Source: JBDLRH01 sp039800165
GTDB taxonomy: Bacteria > Pseudomonadota > Gammaproteobacteria > Burkholderiales > Burkholderiaceae_C
Reading direction: 5' to 3'
NCBI GenBank assembly: GCA_039800165.1
Contig: JBDLRH010000065.1
Coordinates: 1 to 8,166 of the forward strand
Length of the DNA: 8,166 nt
The position numbers and the translations under genes are program-made. Shown piece after piece: positions 1 through 6,460 of the stretch (its first letter is position 1; the number at the start of each line of letters is the position of its first letter). The notes below the pieces were generated by a model, which did not search any database, was not told the origin of the DNA, and saw only the letters and a list, made by a program, of their open reading frames with translations.

Positions 1-348
1 CTTTGGGGGGAGCGGGCGTCGCTTTGCTCGCCCTAGTGGCTTTCCTGCATTTCTTTCGCCCGCGCTTTTCGCCTGCGGCACTGCAACCACTCACGCTCCC
101 ACACGCGACGCGCGGGGCCTACGCGCGAGCCAACCCAGGCGTGAGGGCGCTGGTATCCGGGCGCCGGGCCAATTTGTGCTTGTGACCCAGCAGCGCACTC
201 AAGCCCAGAGGCAACGAAGCACCGTCAGCCGCGCCACAAATGCCATCCGAACAAGTGGCCCAGAGAACGGATACCGGCTACCTCGCGCCGTGCGATGACC
301 CACGGACCCCCCGCGCCCTGCAAGAACCTAAGGGCGACTCAGCGCGCA
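1..348. other. Stretch without a supported gene
   Basis: I see no gene I can support here. A 60-codon frame opening with TTG at position 3 and ending at 185 has one hydrophobic patch followed by an Arg/Pro/Ala-rich tail. It matches no family I know and could be either chance or the 3' end of something entering from the left. A second frame stays open from the left edge to about 298 but has no convincing composition. Short inverted words exist, for example GGTATCCG at 152-159 against CGGATACC at 268-275, but they lie over 100 bases apart and are probably chance. The stretch includes the region downstream of the leftward hydrolase gene. No hairpin with a T tract was found for that gene. Confidence 0.5.
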
Positions 349-1320
349 TCACCCGCGCGCCAGAAACTCCCCGATCAGCGACGCGACTTGCTGCGGCCGC
401 TCGTGCACGATCCAGTGACTGGCGCCTTCGATGCGGTGCAGCGTCAGGTTGTCGATGTAGTCGTGCAGCCCGTCGATCAGCCCGGGCGGCAAGGCCACGT
501 CGTCCATGCCCCAGATCACGAGCGTGGGCACGTCGATCGTCAGCATTTCGCGCGGCAGCGTCACGCTGGCTGCAGCGGCATCGCCCTCGCGCGGTGGGCG
601 CAGCGGCGAGGCGCGGTAGTAGTTGCAGCCGCCGCGCAGGCCAGCGCCCGGCGTGCCCGCGGGCGCGCTTCCGGCGGGGCCGTCCCACACCGCGCGGTAG
701 CGCGCACGAAGCTCGCTCGTCAGCCACGGCGCATCGCCCGCGCCGTGCACGCTGTTGGTGAAGAAGGGCCACAGCCGCGCGTAGTCGTTGGCGGCAAGCC
801 GCTGCTCCGCATCGGGGCGGATCAGGAAGTTCATGTAGGCGCTGGCGGCCTGCTGCTGGGGGCTGCGCTGCAGCTCGCGCAAGAAGGTGCCGGGGTGCGG
901 GCTGTTGATGATGGCCAGGCGCTTGAGCAACTGCGGATGCTGGTTGGCCAGGTTCCATGCCACCGCGCCGCCCCAGTCGTGCGCCACCAGGCAGTCGATC
1001 GGCGCGCCCAGCGCCTCGACCAGCGCGCGCAGGTCGGCCACCAGATGCTTGGGCCGGTAGTCGGCCACATCGGCCGGGGCCGATGAGAGCTCGTAGCCGC
1101 GCAGGTTGGGCGCCACGCAATGCCAGCCGCGCGCGGCAAAGTGCAGCAGCAAGTCGTCCCACACGAACGCGGCCTCGGGAAAGCCGTGCAGGAACAGCAT
1201 CACCGGCCGGCCGGGCTCGCCGGCACTGCGGCAGCTGAGGGTGATGCCGTGCGGCAGCGCCTGCAGCCAGCTGCGGATGCCGGCCGGAGGCTGCAGGGGT
1301 GCGGGCAGGTTGGGTGTCAT
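349..1320 (-). CDS. Alpha/beta-fold hydrolase, epoxide hydrolase-like (Asp nucleophile)
   Basis: This 323-residue protein has the layout of the alpha/beta hydrolase superfamily, closest to the epoxide hydrolase/haloalkane dehalogenase branch. The oxyanion motif HGFP is at residues 45-48. The nucleophile elbow VAHDWGG is at 112-118 with Asp115 in place of the Ser of esterases. A cap-region NYYRAS at 233-238 offers a candidate Tyr (234 or 235) for epoxide ring opening. Asp274 in WGMDD and His302 in GASHW complete the expected Asp-Asp-His triad. There is no signal peptide or membrane segment, so it is probably cytoplasmic. The substrate cannot be told from sequence. Haloalkane dehalogenase or fluoroacetate dehalogenase-like activity is possible, though the cap tyrosine favours epoxide hydrolysis. 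It lies 49 bp downstream of engB on the same strand and may be cotranscribed. The ATG at 1320 is the first start available in this frame, but no Shine-Dalgarno sequence precedes it. Confidence 0.88.
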   Translation of the reverse strand: MTPNLPAPLQPPAGIRSWLQALPHGITLSCRSAGEPGRPVMLFLHGFPEAAFVWDDLLLHFAARGWHCVAPNLRGYELSSAPADVADYRPKHLVADLRALVEALGAPIDCLVAHDWGGAVAWNLANQHPQLLKRLAIINSPHPGTFLRELQRSPQQQAASAYMNFLIRPDAEQRLAANDYARLWPFFTNSVHGAGDAPWLTSELRARYRAVWDGPAGSAPAGTPGAGLRGGCNYYRASPLRPPREGDAAAASVTLPREMLTIDVPTLVIWGMDDVALPPGLIDGLHDYIDNLTLHRIEGASHWIVHERPQQVASLIGEFLARG

Positions 1321-1330
1321 CGTCTGGATT

Positions 1331-1370
1331 GTTCGGGTCCGGCGGGGTCCGGCGGGGTCCGGTGGGGTGT
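1331..1370 (+). repeat. 10-bp tandem repeat with G-quadruplex pattern
   Basis: The engB-hydrolase gap contains a 10-bp unit, GGCGGGGTCC, present exactly twice at 1341-1360. Degenerate copies flank it on both sides (1331-1340 and 1361-1370). The repeat places G-runs at 1335-1337, 1344-1347, 1354-1357 and 1364-1367, each separated by six bases. This fits the usual G3+N1-7 four-tract rule for an intramolecular G-quadruplex on the + strand. That strand is the template for the leftward genes, so their RNA would be C-rich here. The repeat is seen directly; quadruplex formation is inference. Confidence 0.75.
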
Positions 1371-2149
1371 CACGCGTCCTCGGGCAGGCCGGTGGCGGCC
1401 TCGCCCGGGGGCGACGCGGCGGCGTCTGCAGCCACGGGGTGCGCCCAGTGCCACAGATGCAGCGCCAGCGTGTCCACGCCCTGCTTCTTGAGCGCCGAAA
1501 ACAGCATGGCGTCGCCGCCGCCGCACTGCAGCCGCGCGATCGACAGCGCGCGCGACTGCTCGCTGCGGTTGAGCTTGTCGGCCTTTGTAAGCACCACGAT
1601 GAACTTCAGGCCCTGCTCCACCCGCGGGCGAATCACCTCCAGCAGCACGTCATCGAGTTCGGTGAGGCCCAGGCGCGGGTCGCACAGCAGCACCACGCCG
1701 CACAGGTTGGGCCGGCTGACGAGATAGTTAGCCATCACTTGCTGCCAGCGGCGCTTGTCTTCTTGCGGCACGGCGGCATAGCCGTAGCCCGGCAGGTCGG
1801 CCAGCACCGCATCGGTCTGGCCTTGCTTGCCCAGCGAGAACAGGTTGATGCTCTGGGTGCGGCCAGGCGTGCGCGAGGCGAAGGCCAGCCGCTTTTGCTG
1901 GGTCAGGGTGTTGATGCAGGTGGACTTGCCGGCATTGGAGCGGCCAACGAAGGCGATCTCGGGGTGGCCGTGATCCGGCAGGAACTCCAGGCGCGGCGCG
2001 GTGATGAGAAAGCGCGCGGTGTGCATCCAGCCCAGCGCATCGCGCTCGCTGGCGCGGGGCGCTTCAAGGCCCGAAGCGGTTGGCGTGGTGGAGGCAGGCA
2101 CGCCGGCGGCCTGTAGGGATGCTGGGCCAACGGCCGGGGTCGAGGACAT
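1370..2149 (-). CDS. engB: Ribosome biogenesis GTP-binding protein YihA/YsxC (EngB)
   Basis: This is a TRAFAC-class GTPase of the EngB/YihA/YsxC family, which in other bacteria acts in late assembly of the large ribosomal subunit in the cytoplasm. Counting from the chosen start (259 residues), the motifs are G1 GRSNAGKS at 69-76, a G2 region with RTPGRTQ just after, G3 DLPGYGY at 118-124, G4 TKAD at 188-191 and G5 SALK at 218-221. NAGKS in the P-loop and PGYGY in G3 are family hallmarks. Before the core there is an Ala/Pro/Ser/Thr-rich extension of about 41 residues, and the C-terminus has an Ala/Pro-rich tail. Start choice is uncertain. ATG 2149 leaves 50 bp to the divergent cytochrome gene. 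ATG 2194 would run into that gene's promoter region, and ATG 2026 (starting MHTARF) would give the compact length usual for the family. None has a good Shine-Dalgarno sequence. Confidence 0.95.
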   Translation of the reverse strand: MSSTPAVGPASLQAAGVPASTTPTASGLEAPRASERDALGWMHTARFLITAPRLEFLPDHGHPEIAFVGRSNAGKSTCINTLTQQKRLAFASRTPGRTQSINLFSLGKQGQTDAVLADLPGYGYAAVPQEDKRRWQQVMANYLVSRPNLCGVVLLCDPRLGLTELDDVLLEVIRPRVEQGLKFIVVLTKADKLNRSEQSRALSIARLQCGGGDAMLFSALKKQGVDTLALHLWHWAHPVAADAAASPPGEAATGLPEDA

Positions 2150-2154
2150 GGGCC

Positions 2155-2164
2155 ATTGTAGAAT
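2155..2164. promoter_or_regulatory. Overlapping divergent -10-like elements
   Basis: The 50-bp gap between engB and the cytochrome c4 gene holds two opposed hexamers that each match TATAAT at five of six bases and share two positions. TAGAAT reads rightward at 2159-2164, and TACAAT reads leftward at 2160-2155. The rightward box would put the transcript start near 2171, leaving a leader of about 29 bases before the cytochrome ATG. The leftward box would put it almost exactly on the engB ATG at 2149. No good TTGACA-like -35 box is visible for either, so this is a suggestion from position and sequence only. Confidence 0.35.
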
Positions 2165-2199
2165 TCGGCGGTTTTGCGCCCCTCTTCGAGACACTCCTC

Positions 2200-2826
2200 A
2201 TGAAGTTGTTTGCTCCCCTGGTGATGGCTGCTGCCCTGGCGGCGTTTGCGGGTTCCGCGCTGGCGGCCGATGCCAAGAAGCCGGCCAAACCCGACCTGGT
2301 GGCGGGCGAAGCCAAGTTCACCGCGGTCTGCGCCGCCTGCCACGCTGCCGACGGCAATTCGGCCATCCCGGCCAACCCGAAGCTGGCCCAGCAGCACCCC
2401 GAGTACCTGATCAAGCAGCTGCAGGAGTACAAGTCGGGCAAGCGCGCCAACGCCATCATGCAGGGCTTTGCCTCGCAGCTGAGCGATGACGACATGCGCA
2501 ACATCGGTTTCTGGCTCGCTTCCAAGAAGGCCAAGCCCGGTGCGGCCAAGGATAAGGAGCTGGTGGCCCTGGGCGAGCGCATCTACCGCGGTGGCATTGC
2601 CGATCGCCAGATCGCTGCCTGCGCCGGCTGCCACAGCCCCAACGGTGCCGGCATTCCGGCCCAGTACCCGCGCCTGAGCGGCCAGCACGCCGACTACACC
2701 GCCGCGCAGCTGACCGCGTTCCGCGACGGCGTGCGCAAGAACAACCTGCAGATGACGCAGGTGGCCGCCAAGCTCAACGACCGCGAAATCAAGGCGCTGT
2801 CCGACTACATCGCCGGCCTGCGCTGA
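2200..2826 (+). CDS. Cytochrome c4, diheme periplasmic c-type cytochrome
   Basis: The 208-residue precursor starts with a Sec signal peptide: MK followed by a hydrophobic stretch, with probable cleavage after ALA at 20-22. Two cytochrome c class I domains follow. The first has its heme-binding CAACH at 44-48 and a probable axial Met87 in the AIMQGF segment. The second has CAGCH at 141-145 and a probable axial Met185 in LQMTQ. The size, paired domains and SD-DM / ND-REI segments at the end of each domain fit cytochrome c4, which passes electrons from the bc1 complex to terminal oxidases. ATG 2200 is chosen because it opens the signal peptide. The longer frame upstream, from 2080, encodes Arg-rich sequence overlapping engB and is not plausible. 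The gene is divergent from engB, is closed by its own terminator, and precedes the heme-attachment genes whose products would mature it. Confidence 0.95.
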   Translation: MKLFAPLVMAAALAAFAGSALAADAKKPAKPDLVAGEAKFTAVCAACHAADGNSAIPANPKLAQQHPEYLIKQLQEYKSGKRANAIMQGFASQLSDDDMRNIGFWLASKKAKPGAAKDKELVALGERIYRGGIADRQIAACAGCHSPNGAGIPAQYPRLSGQHADYTAAQLTAFRDGVRKNNLQMTQVAAKLNDREIKALSDYIAGLR

Positions 2827-2847
2827 ACCGCGCGGCAAGCCGACACG

Positions 2848-2882
2848 AAGGCGGGCGCCATGCCGTTGGCCCCGCCTTTTTT
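2848..2882 (+). terminator. Intrinsic terminator after cytochrome c4
   Basis: AAGGCGGG (2848-2855) pairs perfectly with CCCGCCTT (2871-2878). An inner GCC/GGC pairing (2857-2859 with 2868-2870) continues the stem after a one-base bulge. The right arm runs into six T residues (2877-2882). It begins 22 bases after the cytochrome stop codon. This is a textbook rho-independent terminator and argues that the cytochrome is mostly transcribed separately from resB. Confidence 0.9.
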
Positions 2883-2983
2883 GTGCCTGCTCAAGGCGAC
2901 GCGCTGCGCACGGCGCCGATGAGCCCGCAATGCCATCAATGCTTCTGCGTGCCCGCTAAGCTTGGCGCGCCTGACCAACCGAC

Positions 2984-5134
2984 ATGAGTGCATCGACCCA
3001 GGGCTTGCGCCTGAATACAGCGTCCGAGCGGCTGCGCACCGCCGTGGAGGTGCTGTCGTCGATGCGCTTTTCGATCTCGCTGCTGTCGGTGATCTGCATC
3101 GCGTCGGTGATCGGCACCGTGCTCAAGCAGCACGAGCCGGTGAACAACTACGTCAACCAGTTCGGGCCCTTCTGGGCGGACCTGTTCTTCGCGCTCAAGC
3201 TCAACGCGGTCTACAGCGCCTGGTGGTTCCTGCTGATCCTGGCCTTCCTGGTGATCAGCACCTCGCTGTGCATCGCGCGCAACACGCCCAAGATCCTGAC
3301 AGACCTGCGCACCTACAAGGAGAACGTGCGCGAGCAAAGCCTCAAGGCCTTTCACCACCGCGCTGAATCCACCCTGGCCGGCGAGGCGCCCGAGGTGGCG
3401 GCGCAGCGCATCGGCCAGACGCTGGCCGCATCGGGCTGGAAGGTGAAGCTGCAGTCGCGCCAGACCGCCGAAGGCCAGGGATGGATGGTGGCGGCCAAGG
3501 CGGGTGCTGCCAACAAGATCGGCTACCTGGCCGCGCACAGCGCGATCGTGCTGGTGTGCATCGGCGGCCTGCTTGACGGCGACCTGATCGTGCGCGCGCA
3601 GATGTGGTTCAACGACAAGAGCACCTACGACGGTGGCGGCCTGATCGCCGAGGTGCCGGCGGCGCACCGGTTGTCGGCCAGCAACCCCACCTTCCGCGGC
3701 AACCTGCTGGTGGCCGAAGGCATGACGGCAGGCACCGCCATCCTGAACCAGTCCGACGGCGTGCTGCTGCAGGAGCTGCCGTTTCGCATCGAGCTCAAGA
3801 AGTTCATCGTCGACTACTACTCGACCGGCATGCCCAAGCTGTTTGCCAGCGAGATCGTGATCCACGACAACGAGACCGGCGAGAAGATTCCCGCGCGGGT
3901 GGAGGTCAACCATCCGGCGCGGCACCGCGGCATCGAGATCTACCAGTCGAGCTTTGATGACGGCGGCTCGAGCGTCACGCTGTCGGCGGTGCCGATGTCG
4001 CCCGGCGCGAGCAAGCCGTTCGAGGTGACCGGCACGATCGGCTCGTCCACCGAGCTCACCCGCGGCGACGGGGCCGATGCGCAGAAGCTCACGCTGGAGT
4101 TCACCGGCCTGCGGGTGATCAACGTCGAGAACTTCGGCGCGATGGGTGCCACGTCGGGCGCTGACCCGCGCCGGGTGGACCTGCGCGAATCGATCGAGTC
4201 GCGGCTGGGTGCGGGCCACAAGACGGTGACGAAGAAGGAACTGCGCAACGTCGGCCCGAGCGTGACCTACAAGCTGCGCGATGCGGCAGGCCAGGCGCGC
4301 GAGTACCACAACTACATGCTGCCGGTGGAGATGGGCGAGGGCGTGCCGGTGTTCCTGCTTGGCCTGCGCGAGACACCGCAGGAGAGCTTTCGCTACCTGC
4401 GGCTGCCAGCCGACGAGAAGGGCGAGCTCGACGGCTTCGTGCGGCTGCGCGATGCCCTGGCCGACCCCGCGCTGCGCGATCTGGCGGTGCGCCGCTACGC
4501 CGCCCGCGCCACCGACCCCGCGCGACCGGAGCTCAGCGCTCAGCTGGTGGCATCCGCCGCGCGCGCCATGTCGCTGTTTGCCGGCGTGGAGCCGCCCGCG
4601 CCGGGCGCGAAGCAGACTTCGGGCCTGCAGGCGGTGTCGGACTTCATGGAGGCGAACGTGCCGGCCGACGAACGTGCGCGCGCCGGCGAGGTGCTGGTGC
4701 GCATCCTCAACGGCAGCCTGTTCGAGCTGCTGCAGATCACCCGCGAGCGCGCCGGCCTCAAGCCGCTGGAGCCCGACGATCGCACCCAGGCCTTCATGAG
4801 CCAGGCGGTGCTGGCGCTGTCCGACATCACCCTGTACCCGGCGCCGATGGCCCTGAAGCTCAAGGACTTCCAGCAGGTGCAGGCCAGCGTGTTCCAGGTG
4901 GCGCGTGCCCCTGGCCGCAACATCGTCTATCTGGGCTGCGCATTGCTGATCCTCGGCATTTTTGCGATGCTGTATGTGCGCGAGCGCCGCCTGTGGGTGT
5001 GGCTTGCGCCCGCGGGGCACGGATCGGACGCGCGCATGGCGCTGTCCACCAACCGCAAGACACTGGATGCTGACAAGGAGTTCGACATGCTCAGTTCCCG
5101 ACTGATCGGGGCGCAGACCGGAGGCGCGCAGTGA
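2984..5134 (+). CDS. resB: Cytochrome c biogenesis protein ResB (Ccs1), System II
   Basis: This 716-residue inner-membrane protein is the ResB/Ccs1 partner of the System II cytochrome c synthase, which moves heme to the periplasm and attaches it to apocytochromes. Membrane segments are visible at about 29-48, 79-98, 179-198 and 646-665. The large periplasmic domain between the third and fourth is characteristic. His185 in the third segment (AAHSAIV) and the VNHP...GIEIYQSSF stretch near 308-324 are typical of the family. The part from about 480 to 640 is Ala-rich and helical-looking. It makes the protein longer than Gram-positive ResB, which I recall as about 540 residues. An in-frame TGA at 2972-2974 makes ATG 2984 the earliest ATG; it has no clear Shine-Dalgarno. 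The roughly 100-base leader after the preceding terminator probably holds the operon promoter, but I could not pick convincing boxes. The stop overlaps the ccsB start. Naming varies: some systems call this protein CcsB. Confidence 0.95.
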   Translation: MSASTQGLRLNTASERLRTAVEVLSSMRFSISLLSVICIASVIGTVLKQHEPVNNYVNQFGPFWADLFFALKLNAVYSAWWFLLILAFLVISTSLCIARNTPKILTDLRTYKENVREQSLKAFHHRAESTLAGEAPEVAAQRIGQTLAASGWKVKLQSRQTAEGQGWMVAAKAGAANKIGYLAAHSAIVLVCIGGLLDGDLIVRAQMWFNDKSTYDGGGLIAEVPAAHRLSASNPTFRGNLLVAEGMTAGTAILNQSDGVLLQELPFRIELKKFIVDYYSTGMPKLFASEIVIHDNETGEKIPARVEVNHPARHRGIEIYQSSFDDGGSSVTLSAVPMSPGASKPFEVTGTIGSSTELTRGDGADAQKLTLEFTGLRVINVENFGAMGATSGADPRRVDLRESIESRLGAGHKTVTKKELRNVGPSVTYKLRDAAGQAREYHNYMLPVEMGEGVPVFLLGLRETPQESFRYLRLPADEKGELDGFVRLRDALADPALRDLAVRRYAARATDPARPELSAQLVASAARAMSLFAGVEPPAPGAKQTSGLQAVSDFMEANVPADERARAGEVLVRILNGSLFELLQITRERAGLKPLEPDDRTQAFMSQAVLALSDITLYPAPMALKLKDFQQVQASVFQVARAPGRNIVYLGCALLILGIFAMLYVRERRLWVWLAPAGHGSDARMALSTNRKTLDADKEFDMLSSRLIGAQTGGAQ
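5120..5124 (+). promoter_or_regulatory. Shine-Dalgarno for the ccsB GTG start
   Basis: GGAGG lies inside the end of resB, six bases before GTG 5131. It supports this unusual start codon, which overlaps the resB TGA in the four bases GTGA. The arrangement implies translational coupling of the two subunits. Confidence 0.8.
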
Positions 5135-6444
5135 ATACCGCCACCATCACGCTGACCCCCGGCTTCTTCGCGCGCCGCTCGCTGTTCGACTGGCTGTTTG
5201 CCCTGCTGCTGAGCGTGGGCGCAGGCTACGCCTTCGTGCGCTACTCGGCGCACATGGACGTGTACGAGAAGGCCATCCTGATCGGCACGGTGCCCTGCGC
5301 TGCCTGGCTGGCGTGGTTCTGGCGCCCGCTGCGCACGCTGATGCTGGTGTGCGCCGCGCTGGCGCTCGGCGCCATCGGGCTGTACCAGGGGCAGCTCGCG
5401 CGCGCCGACGAGGCCTTCTTGCTGAAGTACTTCCTGTCCAGCCAGTCGGCCATCCTGTGGATGAGCATGCTGTTCTTCATCAGCACCGCTTTCTACTGGC
5501 TGGGCATGTTTGTTCGCTCGCAAGCCGACACGATGGAGCTGCTGGGATCGCGCATCGCCTGGGTGGCGGTTACCGCGGCGCTGGTGGGCACGCTGGTGCG
5601 CTGGTATGAGAGCTACCAGATCGGCCCGGACATCGGCCACATTCCGGTCAGCAACCTGTACGAAGTGTTCGTGCTGTTTTGCTGGATGACGGCGCTGTTC
5701 TACCTGTACTTCGAAGCCAAGTACCGCACCCGCTCGCTGGGCGCCTTCGTCATGCTGGTGATCAGTGCCGCGGTGGGCTTCCTGCTCTGGTACACGGTGG
5801 TGCGCGAGGCGCACGAAATCCAGCCGCTGGTGCCCGCGCTCAAGAGCTGGTGGATGAAGCTTCATGTGCCGGCCAACTTTGTGGGCTACGGCACCTTTGC
5901 GCTGGCGGCCATGGTGGCCTTTGCCTACCTGATCCAGCAGGCCGCGGCCGAGACGCGCTGGTGGAAGCTTGCGCCGCTGTGGCTGCTGGGCGTGGTGCTG
6001 TGCTTCGAGCCGGTGGTGTTCCGCAAGAGCACCGAGGGCATGAGCAACTACTGGGCAATCTACTTCGGCGTGTCGGCGCTCATCGTGGCGGGCATCATTG
6101 CCGCGCGTCGCCGCATTGCCGAGCGCCTGCCTTCGCCCGAGGTGCTGGACGACGTGATGTACAAGGCCATCGCGGTGGGCTTTGCCTTCTTCACCATCGC
6201 CACCGTGCTCGGTGCGCTGTGGGCGGCCGAGGCCTGGGGCGGCTACTGGAGCTGGGACCCGAAGGAAACCTGGGCGCTGATCGTGTGGCTGAACTACGCC
6301 GCCTGGCTGCACATGCGGCTGATGAAGGGCCTGCGCGGCTCCGTGTCGGCGTGGTGGGCGCTGGTCGGACTGGCGATCACCACCTTCGCCTTCCTGGGCG
6401 TGAATATGTTCCTGTCGGGGCTGCACAGCTACGGCAACCTCTGA
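5131..6444 (+). CDS. ccsB: Cytochrome c biogenesis protein CcsB (CcsA/ResC family), System II heme handler
   Basis: This 437-residue polytopic membrane protein belongs to the heme-handling CcsA/ResC family and forms the System II synthase with ResB. The tryptophan-rich WWD signature lies at 364-379, with WGGYWSWDPKE at its core. Four histidines sit where the family keeps them: His170 (GHIPVSNLYE), His245 (KLHVP), His394 (AAWLHMR) and His432 (GLHSYG). His245 and His432 would be the periplasmic heme ligands flanking the WWD loop, and His394 a membrane-embedded one. I count about twelve to thirteen hydrophobic segments. Several are N-terminal to the core (about 17-37, 48-65, 68-87 and 107-127), and two (279-293 and 308-325) look inserted between the His245 segment and the segment before WWD. 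The GTG start is supported by GGAGG and by overlap with the resB stop. msrP follows after only 16 bases. Confidence 0.95.
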   Translation: MNTATITLTPGFFARRSLFDWLFALLLSVGAGYAFVRYSAHMDVYEKAILIGTVPCAAWLAWFWRPLRTLMLVCAALALGAIGLYQGQLARADEAFLLKYFLSSQSAILWMSMLFFISTAFYWLGMFVRSQADTMELLGSRIAWVAVTAALVGTLVRWYESYQIGPDIGHIPVSNLYEVFVLFCWMTALFYLYFEAKYRTRSLGAFVMLVISAAVGFLLWYTVVREAHEIQPLVPALKSWWMKLHVPANFVGYGTFALAAMVAFAYLIQQAAAETRWWKLAPLWLLGVVLCFEPVVFRKSTEGMSNYWAIYFGVSALIVAGIIAARRRIAERLPSPEVLDDVMYKAIAVGFAFFTIATVLGALWAAEAWGGYWSWDPKETWALIVWLNYAAWLHMRLMKGLRGSVSAWWALVGLAITTFAFLGVNMFLSGLHSYGNL

Positions 6445-6448
6445 TGCT

Positions 6449-6453
6449 GGAGA
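6449..6453 (+). promoter_or_regulatory. Shine-Dalgarno for msrP
   Basis: GGAGA sits seven bases before ATG 6461 in the short gap after ccsB. It fixes the msrP start upstream of the twin-arginine signal, since the next Met (residue 34) lies inside that signal. Confidence 0.7.
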
Positions 6454-6460
6454 CAAGCGC

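Noticed and set aside
152..275. Inverted words GGTATCCG / CGGATACC as an operator or attachment site
   Set aside because: Only eight bases match across more than 100 bases, with no extension, no mobile-element gene nearby and no direct-repeat partner.
342..360. GCGCGC hairpin over the hydrolase stop codon as a terminator
   Set aside because: The six-base arms are perfect with a seven-base loop, but no T tract follows on the leftward strand. Alternating GC words are common in this DNA.
278..1162. Leftward frame of 294 codons overlapping the hydrolase, and rightward frames at 240-761 and 295-1086
   Set aside because: These are Arg/Ala-rich out-of-frame readings of the hydrolase. The hydrolase frame carries the complete catalytic set, so the others are shadows.
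1106..2116. Rightward open frame of 336 codons opposite engB
   Set aside because: It mirrors the engB codons on the other strand and shows no motif, while engB has all G1-G5 motifs.
1903..2838. Leftward frame of 311 codons across cytochrome c4 and part of engB
   Set aside because: It runs opposite the cytochrome and out of frame with engB, with no family match. It is a shadow frame.
2936..5020. Leftward open frame of 694 codons opposite resB
   Set aside because: It is His/Arg/Gln-rich with no family motif and lies fully opposite a clear resB. Long antisense frames are expected where third codon positions are mostly G or C.
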